This document shows, piece by piece, positions 10,746-23,466 of a DNA stretch of 64,000 bases; the stretch's first letter is position 1; the number at the start of each line of letters is the position of its first letter. Position numbers and translations under genes: made by a program. This DNA is from Rhizomys pruinosus (taxonomy: Eukaryota; Chordata; Mammalia; Rodentia; Spalacidae). The notes beneath the pieces were generated by a model. The model was not told the origin of the DNA. It saw only the letters and a list, made by a program, of their open reading frames with translations, and searched no databases. The stretch spans positions 1 through 64,000 of the forward strand of contig VZQC01006309.1 of assembly GCA_009823505.1 (NCBI GenBank), read 5' to 3'.

Positions 10746-11164
10746 AATAAAAAAAAAAATACAAAAATAAAATGTTTTTTAAAAAAATTTTAAACATGTA
10801 TTTAAAAAAAACAATTTCATTCATGAAGTGCTAATGTGAGGGCAGGAAGAATTTCTTGGGACCAGGAGTAGGTAGGTTTCAGTTATTCCAATTCATTCAG
10901 CTCTTACCTGAGCATGGTGGCACACATGATATATAATTGTAAGTACTCTGGACGATAGAGGCAGAAAAAGAAGGATCAAAGTCAGCCTGTGTTGAGACCT
11001 TGTTTAACAGAAAATGTAGAAGTTCTTTATAGTGTTTGATACTAAGAACTAAGATTTGTCTAGTATTGAAGAAAAAAAATCACTGTAATACACAGATAGA
11101 CAGACACTGATAGACACTGATAGAGAGATTTTGAAATTCATTTTTGTGTTCTTCTGTCAAAGCT

Positions 11165-11512
<348 letters not shown>

Positions 11513-13885
11513 TTAATTATTCAGATCAACTCTAATGGAGACAGGATGTTCAACAAGAAAAAAACTTGTGGGGAACCACGTTGATAATCTGCTGGCCCTC
11601 ATGCCACTGAACAGCTAGAAACGAGGCCAGTGGGGAGCCCTTACCTAAGTATGTGATTGACAAATCATGATCTGTACCTAAGCTCAGTATGCAAAAGTCT
11701 ACAACATGTGCAGAAACTTACTGTGCCTTTCAAATAACTGGCCCTAGGGAAAAGGAAAGCAGTGGTTTGCATAATAGATAACAGAAACATAATTGTATTT
11801 TTGGAGCACTTTTTCAGCAATATTAGCAGCTGAGGGGCTCAAATTCTGTTTTGACATATCAGTTCTTCCATTTTTGTACATTGATCACAAGCAGGGGGTT
11901 CTACAGTTCTATTTGGTATTTTTGTAACTGGCTATCAATTCAGTGTCTGCCCCTTTTAGGTCAGAGTACACTATGAGTGGCAGTGAATGCATACAAGTTT
12001 TTAAAGGTTCCTAACTTCTTTATGACCCATGGTTGACCTTTAATATTTTTCCATGCCTGGGCAGTTGTGGTTCATTGTGCGTTTTACTGTTGGCCCATTC
12101 ATTTCGTTTTTGGAAATTATGGTTCTGTATTTTCATTTCACCTTCATTTATGTTTAATATTCATGAAAGGTGATCTCTTCAAAACATAAAAAATAGCACT
12201 GGTGGAACTAGGTTTTATTATATACTATACATATTTCAACACACTTTTTTAAATACATATTAATTTTTTCTGATTGCGTGTCATAAAGTACTGACTACAG
12301 TGAGTCCATCTCTGCTCTTACTGTGCAGTAAGTGTAAATTCACTGAAAGTCAGCTGCTCTCTGCAATGCAGCTCACAACCAAGAGCAAGATTACCTTGAA
12401 ATTCATGTGAAGTTTGTACTTTGTTTTGCTAACCTCTAGGCAACTTCACACCATTTAAATCTCACTGTGTGTAACAATCCATCATCCATTACCACTGATT
12501 ACAATACAACTACTATTTTCCTTCTGCCATGCGTGATGCTTTTATATAGGCCTGGCTGATAAAGAAAACGTAATTTACTCATCTATCAGCAGTAAATTTG
12601 CTTTGAATTTGGAAAATGTTCAGAAAGAAAAGTGAGATTGAATGTCATTTGTATTTGCACAATTATTTAATTATTGGAGCCTGGAGTTGAATTCAGATGC
12701 ATGGAGTCTTGAAGGAAAATGGTAGAGCTTTAACTTTTGTGTGTGAGTCTCTTAAATCAAGTACTGATTAGCTATTAAATATAATTTTGAGGTGTTAAAT
12801 TTTAACTCTTCAGAAGCCAGTGTGAAATAGAATTGGTTATTCTCAAAGACTCAGGATAAATAAATAAGCTCTTAAAATACATATGAAAAAATTACACAAC
12901 ACAAAATTGGAAATAAATAAGTTACAAGATACTGTTTTACAGGGATATTATGATATAATTTTAAAAGCAGTTTTTTATGTGAACGTTAGTAAATTTTACA
13001 TTTCCTATTTTTTTTTAGATTGCGATATTTGAAGAGTAAAAATCGACAGAAATGTGAAGTTTGGTTACCTCTTAATGCGTTATTAGACTATCTTTTTTTC
13101 TTTTTTATTTTTTGACTATTTTAGAATTTTCACAATTCTAATAAGATTGTTTCCAAGTCTCTCGTGTGCAAGCTTTAAAGGACGTACTCTTGCCATTTTG
13201 TGTACTGGAAGATCATTGGTCAGATTAATACTGGTCTGACTGAAATGTAAACTGTATAAACTGAGGAACCTCAGCTAATCAGTATTACTTTGTAGATCAA
13301 CATGCCCACCACATTTCAAACTCAAACTGCCTCTAGATGTCAAGATCACTGTGTTTGAGTTTGTTGCAGTTCCCTCAGCTTGCTAGTAATTGTGGTGTTT
13401 TGTTTTCAATGCAAATGTGATGCAATGTCCTTATTTTCTTTGGATCAAAGCTGGACTGAAAATCGTATTTTGTAATTATTTTTTGTGTTTTTTTAATGTT
13501 CTTGGTACTGCTTGTATAATAACGTCTACTGCTGTTTATTCCAGTTTCTACTACCTCAGGTGTCCTATAGAGTTTTCTTCTACCAAAGTTCACTTTCACA
13601 ATGAAATTATATTTGCTGTGTGACTATGATTCTTAAGACTTCCAGGGCTTAAGGGCTAACTTCTATTAGCACCTTACTATGTAAGCAGATGTACACAAAA
13701 GAAAAAGAAAAAAAAAATATCTGGGTTAATGAATAATTTGGCTTAAATGTATCCTTTGTTATTTTAAATATATCGAAATATTTTAATTAAATTTTTACCC
13801 ACTGAACAAATTTTATAGTATTTGTACCTATTTTGGTGTTTTGTCTTTATAGTAAATAAAAGTTTTTGAACAAAACTGTTCCCTT
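11513..13885 (+). pseudogene. Inverted copy of Map3k1 3' UTR
   Basis: This mirrors 23132-25507, including the let-7 match at 13548-13558 and AATAAA at 13855-13860. Small differences from the right arm (for example near 11745 and 12200) look like sequencing noise. Short open frames here are UTR shadows. Confidence 0.85.
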
Positions 13886-14082
13886 TGGGTTTTAAAAAAT
13901 CTCATGATTATGAAAAAGTTCCACAAAACACTGTAAGTATGTTTACATACCTTATCCAGAGATTTCAGTCATATTCTTCCAGCTGCCCCAGTTATGTCCT
14001 TCATAACAAGAGGGTGAACAGGTCAGGTGTTGTTTGGCTTCATGTTTTATTGAGTCGCATTCATCCAGAACGCATTGCTTAA

Positions 14083-14232
14083 CGTTTTTTTTTTTTTTTT
14101 TTTTTTTTTGAGACAGAATCACTGACCTGGACGTTCACTGTGTCAGACAGGCTGGCCTCCATCTCAAGAGATCCAACCTGCCCTCCACTCCCGAAGTGCT
14201 GAGATTGAAAGCATGCGCCACTGCACCCAGCC
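14083..14232 (-). repeat. B1 SINE (left arm)
   Basis: T-run, GAGACAGAATCACTGACCTG, then GCGCCACTGCACCCAGCC; mirrors the B1 at 22745-22926. Confidence 0.85.
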
Positions 14233-15399
14233 TATTCCATCTTTGCACCTTCCTGCCTTAATTTTTTTTTTTTTCAGTTGGTTGGTTTTGGTTTTGTTTG
14301 TTTTTTTTCTGGCCTTAATATTTTTTATGATTTACTGGTTTTGATTATAATGGAGAAGCCCTCCATTTGAGTCTGATACTTCCTCATGAGATTCTTGGCC
14401 AGAATATCAGCGTGCTATGCTCTTCTTGGCACACTGTTGTGTCCATTTGTCCCACTGTTGGTGATATTAACAGCAGCATCGTGAAGTCACTTTTCTCCCT
14501 TTTTAATCAATAGACACTTATATTAAGTGTTGTGTGGAAGGATACTTGGGGACTACAGTAAATACCCTGCTTCCCATCCAGTTTAGCTCCCTGCTCTTTC
14601 TTCGCCTGGTTACTTATATGACTCTGCTAGTTGTCCAGTGACTTTTAACTTTCTTCCATGTCTCTCAACATTGAGACAACTGGCATTTTGCTATTGGAAG
14701 ATTTTACTCAGATATTGTGTATAGCCCTTAAGTCTGTCCAGATTCATGCTCCCCCGGTACATCGAAAAAATCAGCTTCCGAGAGCTAGCATTTCTGTACT
14801 TAGTGAGGACCCTAATCAGGGTTTTCTACTATGGGACCAACAGAAGAGTATTTATTCCGAAGGGGGTTTATGTGATTGGCTTACAGGATACAGTTTAGTA
14901 GAACCAACAGAAGCTGTCTGCCCATTGTGAGGAGGCTGGATGCCTTGGCAGTCCAGATCTGGCACTCACAGCCTGCAGGATTCCTGGGAATCCACATTGG
15001 GAGGCTGAAGAAAGCTGGGAAAAGAAACAGCTTTTCCCTCCATTTATCTGGGCTGCCTCTAAGGTCTTCCACCATCAGTTAACCCTTCCAGGAAATACCC
15101 TCGCAGAACTACCCAGAGGCATGTGCCTCAGTTGAATCGACATCCAATCAAAATGACCCCAAGATTAACCAGCACATCAGCCATCACTCTTGAATGCTTG
15201 TACTTTTACCCACTTTGTGTACTTGCTTTGTGTTAGTGCTTGAAAGCAGTGTTTTTTTTTATAAAGAACAATGATTCCTTTGATGGGGGTGTGGCCCCAA
15301 ACTACATTAAACAGTTAACACAAATGCCCCAACACTAACAAATATACAAACATCATAAAAAAAAGCAAACTCTCCTTATTGTATTTGTCTTATGTATTA

Positions 15400-16165
15400 T
15401 TTTTTTTAAAAAAAAATCAATATTAGAAAAAACAAAATATTATTAAGCCACACACACCCCCACCTACCTCACCGCCCACACACCACATCCCCCCCCTAAC
15501 AACCCCCACCCTCCCCACCCCAAAAGTTCTGCATATCTAGGTCTGTCCGCACGCCCATGTTTTCTTTTTCTTTTTTTTTTTTTTTGATCAGCCACCGGAA
15601 CCTAAAACCGAGGGTACCCAAATCAAAACCCCCAAGAACTGGATAAACCAGACTCAATCCCATGCAAAACACCCGTGCCGGATGAAACCCGAAGTACCAA
15701 ATCTCCACAAAAACATCAGGCTACGCACAAAACAAACTAAACCCAACCAAAAAAAAAAACAAACCAAAAAGTAAGCCATTCAATCTTTCCCACATGCCCC
15801 ATATGTGCAATTTCAGATTTATTTAAAATTAGATATTTATTATTTATGTGTTATGACTGTACTGTCTGCATGTATGGTTGTGCACCCTGTCGTGAATGCG
15901 AAGTCAGAAAGGGTGATCTGTGAACGGGTTGGGTTTCTGCAGTCGGTGACGAGTTTTGAAAGCAGTTAGTCGCTGTTGCTAGCCATTTCCGCCCCACTTT
16001 TGTTATGAGACTTGAGGTGTTACATGGCACGCTGGAGGTCAAAGAGGTGTCAGTCCTGCTGTTAACAGTCCGCCCAATGTGTGGGTGTGGGGATCCAAAC
16101 CCAGGTCTTCTGCAGAGCAGTCGGTGCTCTTAACTGCTAAGGTCATCTCTCCAAGCCCCTAAATT
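15400..16165. other. Badly resolved left-arm segment
   Basis: C-rich and A-rich scrambled sequence followed by a heavily damaged B2. The matching right-arm interval (21110-21600) contains three clear B2 copies, so this stretch is probably sequence error. Confidence 0.7.
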
Positions 16166-16244
16166 ACAATTTTTAAAACATATAAAACTCTCCCCATGAA
16201 ATATTTTTGATCTCATACTATTTAGCTGGCCTTCCTTTTGTGAA

Positions 16245-16386
16245 CTCCAACCTCCGGACGTAATCACTGCACCAATGGAGTTTAAGCAGATGGTTTGTTA
16301 GCCATCATGTGGGGTGACTGGGAACCAATCCTGGTCCTCTCCAAAAGCAGCCAGTGCTCTTAACCACTGAGCCATCTCTCAGCCCC
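16245..16386 (-). repeat. B2 SINE fragment (left arm)
   Basis: Head half of a B2, ending GAGCCATCTCTCAGCCCC; mirrors 20877-20992. Confidence 0.75.
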
Positions 16387-16436
16387 AAGGGGTTGTCTTT
16401 CTTAGTAGGCTGTTTTCATCCATTATTTTTTTTTAA

Positions 16437-16674
16437 AACTTTTTTTTTTTAACTTTTAATTATTTTGGTATGTGTATGAATTGGGTTAACTGTCGCATGT
16501 CGGTTGTGACCCTGTCCGGCAATGCTGCGGAGGGTCAGAAAAGAGGTGTTGGATTCCACTGGAATTGAGTTAGCAGTACGGTTCTTAGTTTTGCCAGTGG
16601 GTGCTGGGATCGAACCCGGGTCCTCTGCAAGAGCAGTCGGTGCTCTTTAACCTCTAGGCTTATCTCTCCAGCCC
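16437..16674 (-). repeat. B2 SINE (left arm)
   Basis: Contains extra bases compared with the right-arm copy at 20602-20840 (for example GGGTTAACTGTCGCATGTCG), consistent with base-call noise. Confidence 0.8.
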
Positions 16675-16929
16675 TCATCCTTTTTTTTAGTCTTATATTG
16701 TTATTTGTGTCTTTAATTGATAGGTACATAATGTTTACAAGTTACCATGATCTATTTCTATGTGCATAATTATTAATTGTTCATAGTAAACACCTCAAGC
16801 ATATCTCCATGATGAAACCATTCAAAAACCTGACTTTTTAAAAATGTATATATAGTAACTTACTGGGTTTCGTAGTCACTGTACAGTGTGACAGGCACAC
16901 CAGACATTCTTACTCCTTTTCTATTTTAA

Positions 16930-17155
16930 TTTGTGATGGCGCTGGCGATCGAAGCTGCGCCTTCGTGCATACTTAGCTTGCTCTTAACACTGTGCTGTAT
17001 CTCAGCTCCTTAGTTTTGAACTAGGGTGTCACCACAGTTGTCCAAGCTGACCTTGAATTCCCTCTGTAGCCTGGGGTGACTTTGGACTTGCAATCTACCT
17101 GACTCTGTCTCCACCTGAGTGCTGGGATATAGGTCTGCACTAAGCACCAACTTTT
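16930..17155 (-). repeat. B4-type SINE (left arm)
   Basis: Mirrors the B1+ID fusion at 20128-20356. Confidence 0.65.
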
Positions 17156-17159
17156 TCCT

Positions 17160-17590
17160 GGTTTCTGACTATAACTTAGTATGCGTTGGTCAGCCTCTCC
17201 CCATCCTCCCCTCTAACCCCTCTATTCTCAGCCTCTCTTAACCACCTTTCTGCTCTCTACTTCTATATTTAACTTGTTAATATGATGAAATCTGTAGATG
17301 CCATATATGAAAGAGATTCCGTGTTACTTGTCTTTTGGGGCCTGATAAATTTCACTTAACATAATGATCTCTAGTTCCATCAACATCCAAAATGACAGAA
17401 ATTCCATTATTTCTTTATAGTTGAAAGTATTTCATTGTATGTTCCACTTTTTAAAAATGCATTCATCAGTCAACCAATGTTTAGGTTGATTACATATCTT
17501 GGTGTTAGAAGTGCTGTAATATGTTCACACACACATCAAGGAGTGGGATCGGCTGCTTTGTATGGTATGAATAGACTAATTTTTTAAAGC
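17160..17590 (-). mobile_element. L1 3' fragment (left arm)
   Basis: Mirrors 19700-20125. Confidence 0.65.
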
Positions 17591-17691
17591 AGTAAGGTTT
17601 AAAGTCGGGTAGATTTTCTACATATAGCCCATGCCCTCATATATAGGGCTCTCTGAAGCTCCCTGTCTTCATGCTGTAAAATGGAAATAGG

Positions 17692-17905
17692 GGCTAGAGA
17701 GAAACTCAGAAGTTAACGAGCACTGGGCTGCTCTTGTGGAGGCAACAGTATGCCACTCACAGGAAACGTCTAATCCAGCGTCTGAGAACCCAGTTCCAGG
17801 GGAATCCAGTTGTCTCCCCTGGTCTTCAGTGGACAATTTCAATGTGTTGCACTTTGTATAACATGCAGGCAAGAACACCTCATACACATAAAAATAAGTA
17901 ATAAA
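17692..17905 (+). repeat. Old B2 SINE (left arm)
   Basis: GGGGCTAGAGAGAAACTCAG head; mirrors 19384-19591. Confidence 0.75.
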
Positions 17906-18221
17906 TAAAAACAAAATGAAAGGCCACAGTGTTGTGAGAAGAGAACCTACCATAAAAGGCCTGAACAGGAATCGGCATAGGGGTGTGTAATGTATATGTG
18001 TATGAGCAATAAGTGACCTAAAGGCTACAAAGTTGAAGAGCAGTGGGACCAGACATGAGAGTTCACGCCAGCTTCACGTCTGAGGGAAACAGTGGCTGTC
18101 ATGTTGGAATGAGCCCAGTGTTGCCAAAAACCTTTAATAAATTTTCAAAAGAACCTGTATATCTGGCTTTTCCTTGTAAGTTCCTGATGTCTGAACACTA
18201 GGAACTAAGAACTGTAGACTA

Positions 18222-18335
18222 GCCAAAGTAATTGATGCACACCTATTAATTCCAGCATTCAGAGAGGCAGAAGAAGAGTTAAAGGCAGCCTGGATTTCAT
18301 AGAAAGCCTGTCTCAGAGAAAAACGAAACAAAAAA
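18222..18335 (+). repeat. Diverged B1 SINE (left arm)
   Basis: AGCCAAAGTAATTGATGCAC ... CTGTCTCAGAG; mirrors 18957-19070. Confidence 0.65.
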
Positions 18336-18619
18336 AATTTATAAGACTAAAAATTCACACTGAGGGATATCGGCCTGTGGCTGGCCCTGCCTTACACGTG
18401 CTCTTAGTTCCAGGTTGTGAAAAAAGAAAAAGGGGAAAACCTGGAAAATGTCCGCTTCTGAAAACTGGATTTTTGGAAAATTAGATGGCCTTCAGTTCAC
18501 TTGTGAATCTGGAGAGAGAAAATCCACACCAAGCAGATTATGTAGGAAGCCAATCCTTCTGTTCCAAAGTTGCTTTATTCATGAAAGGAGAAAGGCTGAA
18601 TGCCTTACTTCGGATTTTC

Positions 18620-18631
18620 TTTCTTTCTTTC

Positions 18632-18680
<49 letters not shown>

Positions 18681-18692
18681 GAAAAATCCTAG
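18620..18692. other. Zero-spacer centre of the palindrome
   Basis: Pyrimidine tract (TTTC repeats then T-run) runs directly into A-run and GAAA repeats, then the sequence reads back on the other strand. Such a perfect fold-back point is typical of hairpin-derived reads, but is also seen at some true inverted duplications. Confidence 0.85.
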
Positions 18693-18956
18693 TAAGCATT
18701 TCAGCCTTTCTCCTTTCATGAATAAAGCAACTTTGGAACAGAAGGATTGGCTTCCTACATAATCTGCTTGGTGTGGATTTTCTCTCTCCAGATTCACAAG
18801 TGAACTGAAGGCCATCTAATTTTCCAAAAATCCAGTTTTCAGAAGCGGACATTTTCCAGGTTTTTCCCCTTTTCTTTTTTCACAAACCTGGAACTAAGAG
18901 CACGGGAAGCAGCCAGCCACAGGCCGATATCTCCAGTGATGAATTTTTAGTCTATA

Positions 18957-19070
18957 ATTTTTTTTGTTTCGTTTTTCTGAGACAGGCTTTCTATGAAATC
19001 CAGGCTGCCTTTAACTCTTCCTTCTGCCTCTCTGAATGCTGGAATTATAGGTGTGCATCAATTACTTTGG
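18957..19070 (-). repeat. Diverged B1 SINE
   Basis: TTTTCTGAGACAGGCTTTC ... GAATGCTGGAATTATAGG. Confidence 0.65.
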
Positions 19071-19383
19071 CTAGTCTACAGTTCTTAGTTCCTAGTGTTC
19101 AGACATCAGGAACTTACAAGGAAAAGCCAGATATACAGGTTCTTTTGAAAATTTATTAAAGGTTTTTGGCAACACTGGGCTCATTCCAACATGACAGCCA
19201 CTGTTTCCCTCAGACGTGAAGCTGGCGTGAACTCTCATGTCTGGTCCCACTGCTCTTCAACTTTGTAGCCTTTAGGTCACTTATTGCTCATACACATATA
19301 CATTACACACCCACTATGCCGGATTCTGTTCGAGGCCTTTTATGTAGGTTCTCTTCTCACAACACTGTGCCTTTCATTTTGTT

Positions 19384-19591
19384 TTTTATTTTATTTACTT
19401 ATTTTTATGTGTATGAGTGTTCTGCCTGCATGTATACAAGTGCACCATTGAAATGTCCACTGAAGCCAGGGGAGAGCACTGGATTCCCTGGAACTGGTTA
19501 CAGACAGCTGTTAGTTTCTATGTAGGTGCAACTAAACCTGTTCTCCACAAGAGCAGCCAGTGCTCTTAACTTCTGAGCTCTCTCTAGCCCC
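19384..19591 (-). repeat. Old B2 SINE
   Basis: TTATGTGTATGAGTGTTCTG tail side to CTCTCTCTAGCCCC head. Confidence 0.8.
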
Positions 19592-19699
19592 TGATTTCCA
19601 TTTTACAGCATGAAGACAGGGAGCTTCAGAGAGCCCTATATATGAGGGCATGGGCTATATGTAGAAAATCTACCCGACTTTAAACCTTACTGCTTTAAA

Positions 19700-20125
19700 A
19701 AATTAGTCTATTCAATACCATACAAAGCAGCGATCCCACTCCTTGATGTGTGTGTGAACATATTACAGCACTTCTAACACCAAGATATGTAATCAACCTA
19801 AACATTGGTTGACTGATGAATGCATTTTTAAAAAGTGGAACATACAATGAAATACTTTCAACTATAAAGAAATGAATGGAATTCTGTCATTTGGGATGTT
19901 GATGGAACTAGAGATCATTATGTTAAGTGAAATTTATCAGGCCCCAAAAGACAAGTAACACGGAATCTCTTTCATATATGGCATCTACAGATTTCATCAT
20001 ATTAACAAGTTAAATATAGAAGTAGAGAGCAGAAAGGTGGTTAAGAGAGGCTGAGAATAGAGGGGTTAGAGGGGAGGATGGGGAGAGGCTGACCAACGCA
20101 TACTAAGTTATAGTCAGAAACCAGG
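19700..20125 (+). mobile_element. L1 3' fragment
   Basis: Typical old mammalian L1 3' end phrasing: TTGGTTGACTGATGAATGCA, then GATGGAACTAGAGATCATTA and AAGTGAAATTTATCAG. This is the end of ORF2 and the 3' UTR, decayed. Confidence 0.7.
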
Positions 20126-20127
20126 AA

Positions 20128-20356
20128 AAAGTTGGGCTTGGTGCAGACCTATAATCCCAGCCACTCAGGAGACAGAGTCAGGTAGATTGCAAGTCCAAAG
20201 TCACCCCAGGCTACAGAGGGAATTCAAGGTCAGCTTGGACAACTTGGTGACACCCTATGTCAAAACTAGAGAGAGCTGGAGATACAGCACAGTGGTAAGA
20301 GCACTAAGTATGCACGAAGGCGCAGCTTCGATCGCCAGCGCCATCACAAATAAAAT
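20128..20356 (+). repeat. B4-type SINE (B1 plus ID)
   Basis: A diverged B1 (GGTGCAGACCTATAATCCC) runs into an ID-like unit (GGAGATACAGCACAGTGGTA ... CGATCGCCAGCG). Confidence 0.7.
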
Positions 20357-20601
20357 AGAAAAGGAGTAAGAATGTCTGGTGTGCTGTCACACTGTACAGT
20401 GACTACAGAAACAGTAATTTACTATATATACTTTTTAAAAAGTCAGGTTTTGAATGGTTTCATCATGGAGAAATGCTTGAGGTGTTTACTATGAACATTA
20501 AATAATATATGCACATAGAAATAGCACATGGTAACTTGTAAACATTAATGTACCTATCAATTAAAGACACACATATACAGACTACTTAAGACTAATGGAT
20601 G

Positions 20602-20840
20602 AGGGCTGGAGAGATAGCCTAGCGGTTAAGAGCACCGACTGCTCTTGCAGAGGACCCGGGTTCGATCCCCAGCACCCACATGGCAACTAAGAACCGTCTG
20701 TAACTCCAATTCCAGGGGAATCCAACACCCTCTTCTGACCTCCGCAGCATTGCACGACATGGGTGCACCAACCTACATGCAGACAGTACATTCATACACA
20801 TACCAAAATAAATAAAGTTAAAAAAAAGTTAAAAAAAAAT
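20602..20840 (+). repeat. B2 SINE
   Basis: GAGGGCTGGAGAGATAGCC head to AAATAAAG tail, without the 17-bp duplication. Confidence 0.92.
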
Positions 20841-20876
20841 AATGGATGAAACAAGCTCACTAAGAAACAAACCCCT

Positions 20877-20992
20877 TGGGGCTGGAGATATGGCTCAGTG
20901 GTTAAGAGCACTGGCTGCTTTTGGAGAGGACCAAGGATTGGTTCCCAGCACCCACATGATGGCTAACAACCATCTGCTGTAACTCCATTGGT
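20877..20992 (+). repeat. B2 SINE, head half
   Basis: GGGGCTGGAGATATGGCTCA through TGTAACTCCATTGG; the tail half is missing. Confidence 0.8.
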
Positions 20993-21106
20993 GCAGTGAT
21001 TACAGTCCAGGAGTTGGAGTTCACAAAAGGAAGGCAGCTAAATAGTATGAGGATCAAAAATATTTACATGGGGGAGAGTTTTATATGTTTAAAAATTGTA
21101 ATTTTA

Positions 21107-21372
21107 GGGGCTGGAGAGATGACCTAGCAGTTAAGAGCACCGACTGCTCTTGCAGAGGACCTGGGTTTGATCCCCAGCACCCACATGGCGGCTGAGAACT
21201 GTCTTTAACTCCAGTTCCAGGGGAATCTGACACCCTCTTCTGACCTCTGCGGCTTTGCATGACANGAACTGTCTTTAACTCCAGTTCCAGGGGAATCTGA
21301 CACCCTCTTCTGACCTCCAAGGCATTGCACAACAAGGGTGCACAGACCTACATGCAGACAGTACAGTCATAC
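21107..21372 (+). repeat. B2 SINE split by a contig join
   Basis: B2 interrupted by the N at 21265 with about 55 bases repeated on each side. The real element is presumably one ordinary B2. Confidence 0.85.
21265..21265. other. Single-N contig join inside a B2 SINE
   Basis: About 55 bases of the B2 before the N (from GAACTGTCTTTAACTCC) are repeated immediately after it, so two overlapping contig ends were joined without merging. Confidence 0.85.
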
Positions 21373-21387
21373 ACATAAAAAAAATTG

Positions 21388-21600
21388 TGGGGCTGGAGAG
21401 ATGGCCTAGCGGTTAACAGCGCTGACTGCTCTTGCAGAGGACTCGGGTTCAATCCCCGGCACCCACATGGCAGAGAACCGTCTTTAACTCCAGTTCCAGG
21501 GGAATCTGACACCCTCTTCTGACTTCCGTGGCATTGCACGACATGGGTGCACAAACCTACATGCAGACAGTACATTCATATACATAAATAATAAAATATA
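21388..21600 (+). repeat. B2 SINE
   Basis: Complete head, body and ATACATAAATAATAAAATA tail; immediately follows the previous B2. Confidence 0.92.
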
Positions 21601-21827
21601 TTTCTAAAATATTATAATTAAAAAAATTAATACATAAGACAAAATTGTACACATTAATGGAGAGCATGATGTTGGTACAACGCATATGCAAATGGCTTAA
21701 CTTTTAAATGCTATTTGCCATCAAAGGAATCAGTGTTCTTTGAAAAAAAAAACCCTGCTTCAAGCACTACACAAAGCAAGTACACAAAGTGGGCTAAAAG
21801 TACAAAGCATTCAAAGAGTGATGGCTG

Positions 21828-22250
21828 GATGTGCTGGTTAATCTTGGTGGTCATTTTGATTGGATGTCGATTCAACTGAGGCACATGCCTCTGGGTAGTT
21901 CTGCGAGGGTATTTCCTGGAAGGGTTAACTGATGGTGGAAGACCTTAGAGGCAGCCCAGATAAATGGAGGGAAAAGCTGTTTCTTTTCCCAGCTTCTTCA
22001 GCCTTCCAATGTGGATTCCCAGGAATCCTGCAGGCTGTGAGTGCCAGATCTGGACTGCCAAGGCATCCAGCCTGCCTCACAATGGGCAGACAGCTTCTGT
22101 TGGTCTACTTAAGACTGTATCCTGTAAGCCAATCACATAAACCCCCTTCGGAATAAATACTCTTCTGTTGGTCCCATAGTAGAAAACCCTGATTAGGGTC
22201 CTCACTAAGTACAGAAATGCTAGCTCTCGGAAGCTGATTTTTCGATGTAC
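21828..22250. repeat. Interspersed repeat, hAT/MER-like
   Basis: ATGTGCTGGTTAATCTTGGT ... TCGATTCAACTGAGGCACAT resembles the rodent repeats at 45889 and 48845. The family is uncertain. Mirrored in the left arm at about 14760-15180. Confidence 0.5.
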
Positions 22251-22744
22251 CACTGATCTGTGACAACTTAAGCAAATACACAATATCTGATAAAATCTTC
22301 CTAATAGCAAAATGCCAGTTGTCTCAATGTTGAAGAATGAAGAAGTTAAAAGTCACTGGCAACTAGCAGAGCAATAATCCAGGCAAGAAAGAGCAGGGAG
22401 CTAAACTGGATGGGAAGCAGGGTATTTACTGTAGTCCCCAAGTATCCTTCCACACAACACTTAATATAAGTGTCTATTGATTAAAAAGGGAGAAAAGTGA
22501 CTTCACGATGCTGCTGTTAATATCACCAACAGTGGGACAAATGGACACAACAGTGTGCCAAGAAGAGCATAGCACGCTGATATTCTGGCCAAGAATCTCA
22601 TGAGGAAGTATCAGACTCAAATGGAGGGCTTCTCCATTATAATCAAGAACCAGTATAATCATAAAAAATATTAAGGCCAGAAAAAAACAAAACAAAACCA
22701 AAACCAACCAACTGAAAAAAAAAAAATTAAGGCCAGGAAGGTCA

Positions 22745-22926
22745 AAGAGGATGAGGCTGGGTGCAGTGGCGCATGCTTTCAATCTCAGCACTTGGGAGGT
22801 GGAGGCAGGTGGATCTCTGTGAGATGGAGGCCAGCCTGGTCTACACAGTGAACTCCAGGTCAGTGATTCTGTCTCAAAAAAAAAAAAAAAANNNNNNNNN
22901 NNNNNAAAAAAAAAAAAAAAAAAAAA
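22745..22926 (+). repeat. B1 SINE with gapped poly(A)
   Basis: GAGGCTGGGTGCAGTGGCGC ... GTGATTCTGTCTC followed by A-run, 14 Ns and A-run. Confidence 0.88.
22892..22905. other. 14-N gap within a poly(A) tract
   Basis: Fourteen Ns sit inside the A-tail of a B1 SINE; the tail length is unresolved. The left-arm counterpart is an uninterrupted T-run near 14085-14109. Confidence 0.95.
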
Positions 22927-23151
22927 CGTTAAGGCATGCTTCTGGATTGAATGCGACTCAATAAAACATGAAGCCAAAACAACACCTGACCTGGTTCACC
23001 CTCTTGTTATGAAGGACATAACTGGGCAGCTGGAAGAATATGACTGAAATCTCTGGATGAAGGTATGTAAACATGACTTACAGTGTTTTTGGAACTTTTT
23101 CATAAGCATGAGATTTTTTAAAAACCCAAAGTACAGTTTTGTTCAAAAACT

Positions 23152-23157
23152 TTTATT
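23152..23157 (-). terminator. Map3k1: Map3k1 polyadenylation signal AATAAA
   Basis: The minus strand reads GTAAATAAAAG about 2.35 kb after the stop codon. This is the last AATAAA before dense interspersed repeats resume at about 22.9 kb, and the spacing fits the known long 3' UTR of this gene. Confidence 0.7.
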
Positions 23158-23455
23158 TACTATAAAGACAAAACACCAAAATAGGTACAAATACTATAAA
23201 ATTTGTTCAGTGGGGTAAAAATTTTAATTAAAATATTTCGATATATTTAAAATAACAAAGGATACATTTAAGCCAAATTTTCTTAACCCAGATATTTTTT
23301 TTTTCTTTTTCTTTTTTTGTAACATCTGCTTACATAGTAAGGTGCTAATAGAAGTTAGCCCTTAAGCCCTGGAAGTCTTAAGAATCATAGTCACACAGCA
23401 AATATAATTTCATTGTGAAAGTGAACTTTGGTAGAAGAAAACTCTATAGGACACC

Positions 23456-23466
23456 TGAGGTAGTAG
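23456..23466 (-). promoter_or_regulatory. let-7 target site in Map3k1 3' UTR
   Basis: The minus strand reads CTACTACCTCA, the exact complement of let-7 nucleotides 1-11 (UGAGGUAGUAG). This is an 8mer seed site extended by three pairs. It lies about 300 bases upstream of the polyadenylation signal, a favourable position near the UTR end. The mirrored copy is at 13548-13558. Confidence 0.6.
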
